A DNA stretch of 26,862 nucleotides from CAZCGA01 sp964498075 (GCA_964498075.1 CAZCGA010000090.1:1-26862); one strand, 5' to 3'; numbered from the stretch's first letter, positions 8,038 through 16,716 are shown. Notes: generated by a model from the letters alone, not told the origin. Numbers and translations are program-made.

Positions 8038-8433
8038 ATGAAGCCAACGGTTCTCGTCGTCGACGATGATACCAAGTTCCTAACATTCCTCGGGCAGACC
8101 CTCAAACGCGGCGGGTTCACGGTCCTCACCAGCAGCGACGGCTCCGACGTCTCCGATGTGCTGTCGAGCACGCCGGTGGACGTGCTGCTGCTCGATTTGC
8201 AGATGCCCGGAATGAACGGGTGGGAGGTCCTGCGTCGCGTCCGCGACGAGCGGCAAATGGCTGCTCCGAACCGCGGCGACACGCGGCAGCGGCCGAAGAT
8301 CGTCGTCGTCAGCGGACGCAACGAAGACGCCACCGTCGCGTTCGTACGCCACCTGGGTGCCGATGCCTACCTCACCAAGCCGCTGTGGGGTGATCAGCTG
8401 CTCGCCACCGTGCGCGGGCTTCTGGAGAGCTGA
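8038..8433 (+). CDS. Single-domain response regulator (receiver)
   Basis: A 131-residue CheY-like receiver with nothing attached. The acidic pocket is VVDDD (D10, D11), the phospho-acceptor D53 is in LLLDLQMPGMNGWE, the conserved Ser in VVVSGR and Lys in LTKPLWG. ATG 8038 is preferred because GGAGG lies at 8028-8032, five bases upstream; the longer TTG start at 8026 would overlap that site. It probably receives phosphate from the divergently encoded soluble kinase and acts by protein contact, since it has no output domain. There is an unusual basic insertion, APNRGDTRQRPK, before the beta-4 strand. It converges with the dehydrogenase whose stop is only six bases beyond. Confidence 0.93.
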   Translation: MKPTVLVVDDDTKFLTFLGQTLKRGGFTVLTSSDGSDVSDVLSSTPVDVLLLDLQMPGMNGWEVLRRVRDERQMAAPNRGDTRQRPKIVVVSGRNEDATVAFVRHLGADAYLTKPLWGDQLLATVRGLLES

Positions 8434-8439
8434 GCCGGC

Positions 8440-9624
8440 TCACTGCCGCGGCATGCCGAGGCCGCGTTCGCTGATAATGTTTTTCTGAATCTGCGAGGTG
8501 CCGCCACCGATGATCATGCCGAGGGTGAACATGAACTCGTACGGCCAGATGCCGTCGTCGACCGCCTGCGGCGCGCCGCTCGGCAGCCAGCCGTATGATC
8601 CGAGAAGCTGCAACGCCAGAGCGGCGAGGGTGTGATTCAGCTCGGTGCTCACCAGCTTGTTGATCGAGGCGCCGATGCCGGGCGGACGCCCGCGGATGGC
8701 ATCGGTCAGCTGGCGGTACGAGTGCAGCTTCATGGCCTCCACTTGGATGAGCAGATCGGCCAGGCCTTGCCGGATGACCGGGTCGGCGGCTGCGGCCCGG
8801 CCGTACCGCGTTCGCGTCTGCGCCAGCCGCAGCAGGCCGTTGAACATCTGCTGCGTGCGCGCACTCGACCCCAGCATGTTGCGCTCGTGCAGCAACGTGG
8901 AGTTCGCCACCTGCCAGCCGTGGTGCAGCTCGCCCACCAGGTTGCGGCGCGGCACGCGCACGTCTTCGAAGAACACTTCGTTGAACCCGGCATCGCCGGT
9001 CATCTGCACCAGTGGCCGCACGGTGATACCCGGGCTCTTCATGTCGATCAACAGATACGAAATGCCGCGGTGCTTCGGCGCCTCGGGATCGGTGCGCACG
9101 AGACAGAACATCCAATCGGCGATCTGCGCGTAGGAGGTCCAGACCTTTTGTCCGGTGACGACGAACTCGTCGCCCACCAGCGCGGCGCGGGTCTTCAAGG
9201 CGGCGAGGTCCGAGCCGGCGCCCGGCTCGGAGTACCCCTGACACCAGATCTCGTTGGCTGTCAGGATCGCAGGCAGGTAGCGCCGCTTCTGCTCTGCGGT
9301 TCCCCACTGGATCAAGGTGGGCCCGATCATCTGGACCCCCAACAATCCGATCAGGCCCGGGGCACCGGCACGCACCAGCTCATCGTTGATCAACGTCTGC
9401 TCGACAATGTCAGCGCCGCGGCCGCCGTGCTCCGCGGGCCAGCCCATGGCGACGTAGCCGGCCTCGTACAAGCGCGCTTGCCAGGCCTTCGCCGCCGGCA
9501 GGCGAGCCGCGTCGCCGTACTCGACGGAGCGCGCGCTGCGTTCGCGCTGCGGCAGGTTCCTTCGCAACCACGCCCGCACCTGCCGGCGCAACGCCTCGTG
9601 TCGCGAGCCAAACGAAAGATCCAT
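8440..9624 (-). CDS. Acyl-CoA dehydrogenase, FadE family
   Basis: From ATG 9624 the protein has 394 residues; GCGGAG eight bases upstream supports this start, and codons further upstream encode no family sequence. Landmarks are MGWPAEHGGRGAD, WCQGYSEPGAGSDLAALK, TGQKVWTSYAQIADWMFCLVRTDP and the C-terminal IGGGTSQIQKNIISERGLG. The position of the YEGT-type Glu is Gly, which is common in this FadE branch. It should oxidise an acyl-CoA with FAD as cofactor. It is a paralogue of the gene ending at 1821 and is monocistronic here, divergent from the NTF2-like gene with 112 bp between. Substrate unknown. Confidence 0.9.
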   Translation of the reverse strand: MDLSFGSRHEALRRQVRAWLRRNLPQRERSARSVEYGDAARLPAAKAWQARLYEAGYVAMGWPAEHGGRGADIVEQTLINDELVRAGAPGLIGLLGVQMIGPTLIQWGTAEQKRRYLPAILTANEIWCQGYSEPGAGSDLAALKTRAALVGDEFVVTGQKVWTSYAQIADWMFCLVRTDPEAPKHRGISYLLIDMKSPGITVRPLVQMTGDAGFNEVFFEDVRVPRRNLVGELHHGWQVANSTLLHERNMLGSSARTQQMFNGLLRLAQTRTRYGRAAAADPVIRQGLADLLIQVEAMKLHSYRQLTDAIRGRPPGIGASINKLVSTELNHTLAALALQLLGSYGWLPSGAPQAVDDGIWPYEFMFTLGMIIGGGTSQIQKNIISERGLGMPRQ

Positions 9625-9736
9625 GACGCACTCCGCTTCCGCGGCGACCTGGCTATCACTCCGAACGCCCAAGTCAATTGCCGGACGCGGCGGGTCGCTC
9701 GATTTTGGGATGCGCAACGTGTATGGCTGCCGGACC

Positions 9737-10213
9737 ATGTCCGATGATCGCGACGCCATCGCCGCCCTCATCTACACGTACGCCGAGCGGCTCGACGCCG
9801 GCGACTTCGAGGGCGTCGCCGAGCTGTTTGCCGACGCCACCTTCCGCAGCGACGTGCGGCCCGAAGTGCGCCGCGGCAAGGAGCAAGTGCTGGAGGTCTA
9901 CCGCATGACCGTGGCGGTGTACGACGGCAAGCCCTGCACCAAGCACGTCACCACGAATCTGGTCATCGAGCTGGACGCGCATGACGGCACGGCCACCGCA
10001 CGCTCGTATTACACGGTGCTGCAGGCGCGGCCCGACTTTCCGCTGCAAGTCATCATCAGCGGTCGCTATCACGACCGCTTGACGCGCGCCGACGACGTGT
10101 GGCGGTTTGCCGACCGCTTGATCTTCGTTGATCTCGTCGGCGACCTGCGATTTCATCTGAAGCGAAATCTGCTTCTCCAAATGAGGGCAGACCCTTCGAC
10201 AAGCTCAGGGTGA
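9737..10213 (+). CDS. NTF2-like (SnoaL-type) protein
   Basis: A 158-residue small cone-shaped NTF2-like fold. IAALIYTYAERLDAGDFEGVAELFADATF is the classic first helix pair and strand of SnoaL/ring-hydroxylating beta-like proteins, followed by RGKEQVLEVYRM, HVTTNLVIELD and a C-terminal DVWRFADRLIFVDL. Members act as small isomerases, dehydratases or ligand binders; no catalytic residue can be assigned with confidence. ATG 9737 is chosen because homology begins there. The last six residues (PSTSSG) and the stop are encoded by a dispersed palindromic repeat, so the native C-terminus was probably replaced. Divergent from the dehydrogenase at 9624, which hints at a shared lipid or steroid pathway (inference). 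Confidence 0.82.
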   Translation: MSDDRDAIAALIYTYAERLDAGDFEGVAELFADATFRSDVRPEVRRGKEQVLEVYRMTVAVYDGKPCTKHVTTNLVIELDAHDGTATARSYYTVLQARPDFPLQVIISGRYHDRLTRADDVWRFADRLIFVDLVGDLRFHLKRNLLLQMRADPSTSSG

Positions 10214-10315
10214 GCGGAAAAGTGCTTTTGATTCTGGAATGAAATGAATCCAATACCGCTCGTGCTGTCGTGCTGAAGCTCTCGAAGCACGTCTTTGCTT
10301 GCTTGTCGGACAGGC
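10192..10315. repeat. Dispersed palindromic repeat, copy A
   Basis: An imperfect inverted repeat starting CCCTTCGACAAGCTCAG and ending near CTCTCGAAGCACG, with inner arms GAGCGG and CCGCTC. A second diverged copy lies at 11431-11535. The left end supplies the stop codon of the NTF2-like gene and the right end fills the space before the PPIase start. The frame upstream of the PPIase ATG (from 10270) is repeat sequence, not protein. Confidence 0.75.
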
Positions 10316-10323
10316 ACCCGAAG

Positions 10324-11208
10324 ATGCTCGATCGCTGGCTGAAGGAGCCACTGCTCCACTTTGTTGTCCTCGGCGCGACGCTGTTCGCTCTGCATCGCTG
10401 GGTTGCGCCTCCCGCACCACAGCGCATCGTCTTGTCGGAGTCCGTCGTCCGCGGGCTGCGCCAGGATCATCTGCGCCGCAATGGCGCGCTGCCGACCGCT
10501 GAAGAAGAGGCGGCGCTCATCCAGCGGTTCATCGACAATGAAGTCCTGTATCGCGAAGCGCTCGCGCTCGGACTCGACCGCGGCGACATCATCGTGCGCC
10601 GGCGGCTGGTGCAGAAGATGGAGTTCGCAAGCGAAGGCTTGGAGCCGATCCCGGAGCCCTCGGACGCCGAGCTGCAGGACTATCTCGACGCGCACCCGGA
10701 GCGCTACGCAACCGTCGATCGTGTCGCGTTTACCCATGTGTTTGTCAGCAACGACCGCCACGCCGGCGATGCCGATGCGACTGCTGTCCGACTGCGCGCG
10801 CAGTTGGCGGCCGGCGCGGCCCCGTCCTCCCTCGGTGAGCCCTTCATCCGGGGGCAGGAGCTCGGGCTGCTCAGCGAACGCGAGCTGGGGAATATCTTCG
10901 GGACAAGTTTTTCGGAACAGGTCATGTCATTGCCGATCGGCGGCTGGTCGGCGCCGCTGCGGTCGAGTTACGGAGTGCATCTGGTCCACGTGACGCAGCG
11001 GCAGGAGGGACATCCGCCGCGCCTCCAGGAGGTTCGCCCAGCGGCGCGACGCGAGTGGCAGGAGGAGCGCCGCACCGCGGCCAGTCGTGCGGTGCTCGAC
11101 CGACTGCGACGGCGCTACGAGATCTCGATCGACCGCTCCGGCGCAGACACCGAGATGCTGGCGCGTGCCGCCGACGCTCGAGTCGCCCGGCCGGAGGAGG
11201 AGAAATGA
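10324..11208 (+). CDS. Membrane-anchored parvulin-type peptidyl-prolyl isomerase
   Basis: 294 residues. A short basic start (MLDRWLKEP) leads into one hydrophobic segment (HFVVLGATLFALHRW, about residues 12-26) that anchors the protein with the rest outside the cytoplasmic membrane. A SurA/PpiC-like helical region with QRFIDNEVLYREALALGL follows, then a parvulin domain at about 125-230 (VAFTHVFVS; ELGLLSERELGNIFG; SLPIGGWSAPLRSSYGVHLVHV). It should help fold exported proteins by proline isomerisation. ATG 10324 was chosen since upstream codons are repeat-derived. It heads a cassette with a HupE/UreJ permease gene and a DUF3604 lipoprotein gene, the latter a plausible client. The basic and acidic tail after residue 260 is typical of the family. 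Confidence 0.88.
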   Translation: MLDRWLKEPLLHFVVLGATLFALHRWVAPPAPQRIVLSESVVRGLRQDHLRRNGALPTAEEEAALIQRFIDNEVLYREALALGLDRGDIIVRRRLVQKMEFASEGLEPIPEPSDAELQDYLDAHPERYATVDRVAFTHVFVSNDRHAGDADATAVRLRAQLAAGAAPSSLGEPFIRGQELGLLSERELGNIFGTSFSEQVMSLPIGGWSAPLRSSYGVHLVHVTQRQEGHPPRLQEVRPAARREWQEERRTAASRAVLDRLRRRYEISIDRSGADTEMLARAADARVARPEEEK

Positions 11209-11283
11209 TCTCCTCATCTTTCGAGACCGTCGATTTTCTCGCAGGCAGCCCTTCGAGACGCCGCCAAGAGAGGGCGGCTCCTA

Positions 11284-11402
11284 CCAATGAACCGTTCGTC
11301 GAGGGTTCCCCTCCTTACCAAGGAGGGGTCAGGGGAGGTTTTGCAACGGCGCGTCAGCAACCTCCCCCTGGCCCCCTCCTTGGTAAGGAGGGGGTTCATT
11401 GG
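11284..11402. repeat. Long inverted repeat (MITE- or REP-like)
   Basis: Outer ends CCAATGAACC (11284-11293) and GGTTCATTGG (11393-11402) are perfect complements. Inside, the arms 11308-11328 and about 11373-11393 are complementary, and each arm is itself nearly palindromic (CCCCTCCTT and AAGGAGGGG around a three-base centre). AGGGGAGGTT and AACCTCCCCC form a further inner arm. No transposase is encoded, so the element would be non-autonomous or a structural repeat. Confidence 0.8.
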
Positions 11403-11430
11403 CCCAACAGACCAGCGCCACAGCGCTGGC

Positions 11431-11535
11431 CGAGATCTCAGGGCGAACGGAAAACTGCTTGTCATTCTGAATCGAATGACTCTCAGACCGTTCGTGCTGA
11501 GGCTCTCGAAGCACGCTCTTCGCATTTGTCGACAG
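11431..11535. repeat. Dispersed palindromic repeat, copy B
   Basis: Diverged copy of the element at 10192-10315. Shared blocks include CTCAGGG, CGGAAAA, ATTCTG and CTCTCGAAGCACG. Here the inner arms are GAACGG and CCGTTC, versus GAGCGG and CCGCTC in copy A, a compensating change. An internal hairpin GTCATTC / GAATGAC is perfect. It ends just before the HupE coding region and may have displaced its original leader. Confidence 0.72.
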
Positions 11536-11549
11536 TCTCTTTCGGACGG

Positions 11550-12609
11550 GTGGGAGGCCTGTCGCAGAAAAAAGGGTTGCGCCAACTGTTGCTCGGCATA
11601 CTCCTGCTGACCGGTCTTGTGCGTGTGGCCAGGGCGCATTCCTTCGACCCGGCGCTGCTCGATCTGCAGGAACGTGACGGCGGCGTCTTTGATGTGATGT
11701 GGAAGCTGCCCAGCCCGGGGTCTGGTTGGCGCGTTGCCGGCGACGATACACTGACGCCGCAACTTCCCGATCACTGCCGACGCATCGCCCTCGACACGTG
11801 GGGGCAGAGCGCCGCCGCTGCACCTGCATCCTGGCGAGTCGACTGCGGTGCGACCGGGTTGCGCGGTGCGCGGCTGTCGGTTGGTGGTCTGACCGGCAGC
11901 GGGGTCGATGTGATCGTCCGCATCGGGTGGCGCGACGGCTCGACAACGGGCGGCGTGCTCCGCAACGGCGCGGAGGATCTCGTCGTCCCCGCGGCGGCCG
12001 GGACGCGGGGTTTACCTGCGGGCGCCCCGGTGCGCGCGGTGCTGTGGAGCTACGGCCGGCTGGGCGTTGCGCACATCCTCGGAGGCGTCGATCATCTGCT
12101 GTTCGTGCTCGGCCTGTTGCTGCTGGTCAAGTCGTGGGGTGCGCTGGTCAAGACGATCAGCGCGTTCACAGCGGCGCACAGCCTGGCGCTCGCGCTGGCG
12201 GTGTTGGGCATCGTCCAAGTGCCTGCCGCACCGGTTGAGGCGCTCATCGCGCTCAGCATTATGCTGGTGGCTGGAGCTGACCTGTGGGCCGGGGACCGCG
12301 CCGACGTTGAGCCGGCAGTATCCGTGGGCGGTGGCGTTCGTCTTCGGGTTGCTGCACGGCCTCGGCTTCGCCGGTGCGCTTGCCGAGGTCGGCCTTCCTT
12401 CCGATCAAATCGTGTTGGCCTTGCTGGCCTTCAACGTCGGCGTCGAGATCGGACAGCTGGCGTTTGTGTTGGTGATGGCTGCGCCGCGGGCGCTGTGGGC
12501 GCGGCTCACTTCCACCTGGTCGCCGGCGCGCCTGGCTCCGGCGTATGCGATCGGCACGCTGGCGATGGCGTGGGCGCTGGAAAGAATCCTGCGCTTCTGG
12601 GGGGCGTGA
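11550..12609 (+). pseudogene. HupE/UreJ-like membrane protein, frameshifted
   Basis: The first part reads from a GTG near 11550 (no good ribosome binding site seen): a signal peptide ending in VARA before HSFDPALL, a soluble domain of about 150 residues, then membrane segments with the family motif HILGGVDHLLFVLGLLLL. At about 12268-12275 the frame breaks: ALSIMLVA continues in the frame one base on, as LELTC...LSRQYPWAVAF, then VFGLLHGLGFAGAL (second family motif) and further membrane helices to a stop at 12607-12609. One extra base explains the break exactly. HupE/UreJ proteins are linked to nickel or other metal uptake. The intact reading on both sides suggests a recent mutation or a sequence error. 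It sits between the PPIase and the DUF3604 gene, which starts at the next base. Confidence 0.82.
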
Positions 12610-14562
12610 GTGAGAGTCAAGACGTCTGCCTTGTGCGTGGCGCTGGGCATCCTGGCCGTCGGTTGCGGCGATGATGATGCCCGGCTGTCGACTCCGAGCG
12701 TGCCGGGTTACACGGAGGCACGGCAGCCGTGTCGCGTACACAACCCGCTGCGCAACGCCTACTTCGGAGACCTGCACGTGCACACTACGTTCTCATTCGA
12801 CGCCCACGCCTTCGATGTGCGCACGACGCCGGCGCAAGCGTATGGCTTTGCCCGCGGTGAGCCGGTGGCGTTGCCGCCGCTCGACGCGCAGGGCAACGGC
12901 ACGCGCACGCTGCGGTTGGCGCGGCCGCTCGACTTTGCGGCGGTGACCGACCATTCGGAGTTCCTCGGCGAGGTGGAGGCCTGCACCACGCCGGGATCGG
13001 CGGGCTACGATTCCCAGAGTTGCCAGGTGTATCGCGGCGAAAGCTACAACTCGGTGCGCACCTTCGGATCGATGCTCATGTTCACGCGCGGGCGGCGCGC
13101 CAAGGACATCTGCGGCGCCGACGGTCAGAACTGCGCAACGTTGGCGAGCCAGGTCTGGCAGCGCATTCAGCAGGCTGCGGATGGTGCGTACGACCGCAGC
13201 AGCGCCTGCGCCTTCACCTCGTTCGTGGCCTACGAGTACTCGGCGACCACCGCGGTGAACACGCTGCATCGCAACGTGATCTTTCGCAACGACCACGTCC
13301 CGGAGCCGACCTCATACTTCGAGCGGCCGACCCCGCAGGGCCTGTGGGCGGAGCTCAGGGCCACCTGCCTCGATGCCGGCAACGGCTGCGACGTGCTGGC
13401 CATTCCGCATAACCCCAACGAGAGCAGCGGCACCATGTTCTACGTCGAGTATCCGGGCGCGATGAGCCTCGACGACGAACGTGCGCAGGCGGCGTTTCGC
13501 GTGTCGATCGAGCCGCTGGTCGAGATCTTCCAGCACAAGGGCGACTCCGAGTGCATCAACGGCTTGTCCGGAATCATGGGCGAGCCGGATGAGCAGTGCG
13601 ACTTCGAAAAGCGCCGCCGCGCGCCTCTCGAAGACTGCGGCGACTTCACGGGCCAACTGGGCACGACCGATGCCGGCTGCACGTCGCGGCTGGACTACGT
13701 GCGCGGCGTGCTGCTCGCCGGTCTGCGGGAGCAGGAACGCCTCGGCGTGAATCCGTACCGGCTGGGCGTCATCGCCGACACCGACACGCACAACGGGACG
13801 CCGGGAGCGGTGGAAGAGAGCACGTTCATGGGTCATCGTGGCACCGACGACGGCGCCATCAAGGACCTGCTGGGTCCGGGTTTCCTGACGCCCGGCGGCA
13901 TCATCTTTAATCCCGGCGGCCTGGCGGGCGTATGGGCCGAAGAGAACTCGCGTCCGAGCCTGTTCGATGCGCTGCGGCGGCGCGAGGTGTTCGGCACCAG
14001 CGGCACACGTATCACGGTACGCTTCTTCGGTGGGTGGAACCTCGCGGCTGGGCTCTGCGACGATCCGCGGATGATCAAGACCGGCTACGCGCGCGGCGTC
14101 CCGATGGGTGGAACGCTGGCGCCGCGTCCGGCGGGCTCGACATCACCCTCCTTCATCATCTCGGCACTGCGCGATCCGGGCGTCGGCAACCGGGCAGGGA
14201 CGCCGCTGCAACGCCTGCAAGTCATCAAGGGCTGGATCGAGAACAGCGACGCGCACCAGCAAGTCTTCGACGTCGCCGGCGACGCCGACAACGGCGCGAC
14301 GGTGGACGAGAGCACCTGCACACCGCGCGGCCCGGGCGCCGACGCGCTGTGTACCGTGTGGTCCGACCCGAGCTTCAATCCGGATCAGCACGCGTTCTAC
14401 TATGTCCGGGTTCTCGAAAATCCGACGTGTCGGTGGAACACATACGTCTGCAACGGGCTCACGGCTGATCAGCGGCCGCCGTCCTGCAGCGACCCGGCGG
14501 TGCCGAAGACGATCCAGGAGCGCGCCTGGACGTCGCCGATCTGGTACGAGCCGGGGGCGTGA
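12610..14562 (+). CDS. DUF3604 family lipoprotein (PHP-like metal hydrolase fold)
   Basis: 650 residues starting with GTG directly after the HupE stop, implying translational coupling. Residues 1-19 form a lipoprotein signal with AVGC as lipobox and C19 as the lipidated residue. The DUF3604 domain fills the rest. PHP-like metal ligands are visible: GDLHVHTTFS (H56, H58), VTDHSEF (D114, H115), AIPHNPNESSG, EIFQHKGDSEC and IADTDTHNG. This predicts a metal-dependent phosphoesterase-like site exposed in the periplasm or on the surface; the substrate is unknown and activity is inferred from fold only. Many Cys residues suggest disulfides. The adjacent parvulin isomerase and HupE-type permease could serve its folding and metal loading (inference). 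Confidence 0.9.
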   Translation: MRVKTSALCVALGILAVGCGDDDARLSTPSVPGYTEARQPCRVHNPLRNAYFGDLHVHTTFSFDAHAFDVRTTPAQAYGFARGEPVALPPLDAQGNGTRTLRLARPLDFAAVTDHSEFLGEVEACTTPGSAGYDSQSCQVYRGESYNSVRTFGSMLMFTRGRRAKDICGADGQNCATLASQVWQRIQQAADGAYDRSSACAFTSFVAYEYSATTAVNTLHRNVIFRNDHVPEPTSYFERPTPQGLWAELRATCLDAGNGCDVLAIPHNPNESSGTMFYVEYPGAMSLDDERAQAAFRVSIEPLVEIFQHKGDSECINGLSGIMGEPDEQCDFEKRRRAPLEDCGDFTGQLGTTDAGCTSRLDYVRGVLLAGLREQERLGVNPYRLGVIADTDTHNGTPGAVEESTFMGHRGTDDGAIKDLLGPGFLTPGGIIFNPGGLAGVWAEENSRPSLFDALRRREVFGTSGTRITVRFFGGWNLAAGLCDDPRMIKTGYARGVPMGGTLAPRPAGSTSPSFIISALRDPGVGNRAGTPLQRLQVIKGWIENSDAHQQVFDVAGDADNGATVDESTCTPRGPGADALCTVWSDPSFNPDQHAFYYVRVLENPTCRWNTYVCNGLTADQRPPSCSDPAVPKTIQERAWTSPIWYEPGA

Positions 14563-14586
14563 GGTGCGCGCGCGGCGCCGTCGTGG

Positions 14587-15384
14587 TTAGGGAAGCTCGT
14601 TGACCAGCTCCGGCCGACACGTCAGCTCTTGCTGTCGCGGCCGTCCGGCTGGTTGGTAGGAGAGCAGGATGGCGCGGCGTTGGCGCGCGGAGGTGTTCGG
14701 CGACGAGCGGTGCAGGAGCAGCGAAGGGAGGAAGAGGAGGGAGCCGGCTTCCGCCTCGACGAGGTGCTCGCGGCTCGCATCGATACGCGTGGGATCGGCG
14801 AGGAAGCCGGTGGGCTCGGTGCGCTCGCGTGGTGCCGGGCCGTGCCGGTGCGAGCCGGGAAGGACGCGGATGCCGCCGTTGGCGGCGGTGGCGTCGTCGA
14901 GGAAGAGGACGGCGGTGGCGATCTCGTGTGCGGTTTGCGGAGTGAAGGCATACCAGTACGGGTAGTCCTGGTGCCACGGGAACTGCGACCCTTCGCGCGG
15001 GCGCTTGAGGTTGAGCTTGCAGGTGTACGGCGCGACCGCGTCCGCACCGAGCGCGTCGTGCATGGGTTCGACGAGGCGGGAGTCCGCCCACAGCGCCTCG
15101 AAGTGTGGATGCAAGTGGGTGAAGGGTTCGATCAAGCGCACCTCCTGCGACCCGTGGCGCCACTCCCACTGGATGACGGTGCGGTTCGAGAACTGCAGCC
15201 GGTGGCCGTCCGCCATATGGAACCCCGCCCCGGCGTCCGGCCGGCGCGCGTGTGCGACGACAGACGCAATCACTTCCTCAACGGTCCCACACAGCGCCTG
15301 GATCTCCGCCGCGGAGAACACCTGGCCACGGAGCACGAACCCGTCGCGCCGGTAGGTCTCACGCTCCGCTTCGTTGAACCGCAC
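14587..15384 (-). CDS. Phytanoyl-CoA dioxygenase (PhyH) family protein
   Basis: 265 residues, the usual length for bacterial PhyH enzymes, which are Fe(II)/2-oxoglutarate oxygenases hydroxylating lipids or secondary metabolites in the cytoplasm. The N-terminal EAERETYRRDGFVLRGQVFS is the standard opening. The iron ligands are in WHQDYPYW (H and D) and the distal His in LLLHRSSPN; the Arg in RRAILLSYQPAG binds 2-oxoglutarate. AVLFLDDATAANGGIRVLPGSHRHG is the typical core between them. Substrate cannot be told. It stands alone, converging with the DUF3604 gene (24 bp apart); its start is 158 bp from the leader-distal end of the CRISPR array. Confidence 0.92.
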   Translation of the reverse strand: MRFNEAERETYRRDGFVLRGQVFSAAEIQALCGTVEEVIASVVAHARRPDAGAGFHMADGHRLQFSNRTVIQWEWRHGSQEVRLIEPFTHLHPHFEALWADSRLVEPMHDALGADAVAPYTCKLNLKRPREGSQFPWHQDYPYWYAFTPQTAHEIATAVLFLDDATAANGGIRVLPGSHRHGPAPRERTEPTGFLADPTRIDASREHLVEAEAGSLLFLPSLLLHRSSPNTSARQRRAILLSYQPAGRPRQQELTCRPELVNELP

Positions 15385-15579
15385 GCACGCCTTCTACCGG
15401 ATCGTTGCGAGGAGAGGAAGCACGGCAACGCAGCGGATCGGATTGAGACTCTCGGTTGCCAATAGCCTTTCGGCATCACGGCGATCGGAAGCCAATCCCG
15501 GCTGGGGCAAGCCGCGGGCAGAGATCAGGTGCTCATCAGCCCGTTTCAATCCACGCCGACCTCCGAAGAGGTCGGCGAC

Positions 15580-15613
15580 GTGGCGGCTCAGCAAGCGTCA
15601 CTTGCTCCGACAC
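15580..15613 (-). other. Leader-distal (oldest) spacer
   Basis: The 34-bp unique sequence between the first two repeats as drawn on the plus strand. Because the leader is on the right, it is the earliest acquired spacer still present. Its target is unknown. Confidence 0.8.
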
Positions 15614-16716
15614 GTTTCAATCCACGCCGACCTCCGAAGAGGTCGGCGACGGTCGACCGCACGGTGATCATCGATCCGCATGGGTTTCAATCCACGCCGA
15701 CCTCCGAAGAGGTCGGCGACCGCGGGCCGTGGCGGCGCGGCTCGACACGGTGCGGTTTCAATCCACGCCGACCTCCGAAGAGGTCGGCGACCAAAACGCA
15801 CGCCTGGCGCAACGGCGTCGCCGAGTTTCAATCCACGCCGACCTCCGAAGAGGTCGGCGACCCATGTGCCACAGGTGGCTCGGGTGCTGGCGCCAGTTTC
15901 AATCCACGCCGACCTCCGAAGAGGTCGGCGACACGCGACCGGCGAGAAATTGCTGGGATGAACATGTTTCAATCCACGCCGACCTCCGAAGAGGTCGGCG
16001 ACTCGAGCCCACCATAGCTTTGCTCACCCAGCATTACGGGTTTCAATCCACGCCGACCTCCGAAGAGGTCGGCGACGGGGTCAGGCAGGCAGCTAGGCCA
16101 GCTCGATGTTGTTTCAATCCACGCCGACCTCCGAAGAGGTCGGCGACACGGCGTGGCGGCGGACTGTGGCGTTGTCCGCCTGTTTCAATCCACGCCGACC
16201 TCCGAAGAGGTCGGCGACTACGGCTGTCAACGTCATCAGTGCTCGTATCACCGTTTCAATCCACGCCGACCTCCGAAGAGGTCGGCGACTCCGGTTGTGC
16301 GCACGTTGAACCCGCGGGTCCGGGTTTCAATCCACGCCGACCTCCGAAGAGGTCGGCGACTGTCGTCGGGGCCGTCGAGCGGCTGGTGACACCAGTTTCA
16401 ATCCACGCCGACCTCCGAAGAGGTCGGCGACGCTACCGCACGTTGTGCGTGGCGTGCCACAAGCGTGTTTCAATCCACGCCGACCTCCGAAGAGGTCGGC
16501 GACACGACGGGCGGCGAAGCGGCTGCGGGACGCGATGTTTCAATCCACGCCGACCTCCGAAGAGGTCGGCGACCGGCGGCGGGAGCTGCGTCGAACGGAG
16601 TTGGGATGTTTCAATCCACGCCGACCTCCGAAGAGGTCGGCGACGTGCCGACCCAGGTCAACGGCGGCACGTAATACCAGTTTCAATCCACGCCGACCTC
16701 CGAAGAGGTCGGCGAC

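Larger units (their letters stand above)
11209..11549. other. Repeat-filled gap between PPIase and HupE genes
   Basis: No gene is supported here. The gap is nearly filled by two unrelated repeats: a long inverted repeat at 11284-11402 and copy B of the dispersed palindrome at 11431-11535. A short GC-rich piece with CGCCAAGAGAGGGCGG at about 11260 precedes them. The open frame that runs through the region lacks protein-like composition. Confidence 0.7.

Noticed and set aside
11308..11394. Intrinsic terminator
   Set aside because: The hairpins are strong but no T-run follows on either strand; the repeat explanation is better.
11055..11549. Upstream extension of the HupE frame into the PPIase gene
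   Set aside because: It overlaps a real gene and runs through two repeats; HupE family sequence begins only after 11550.
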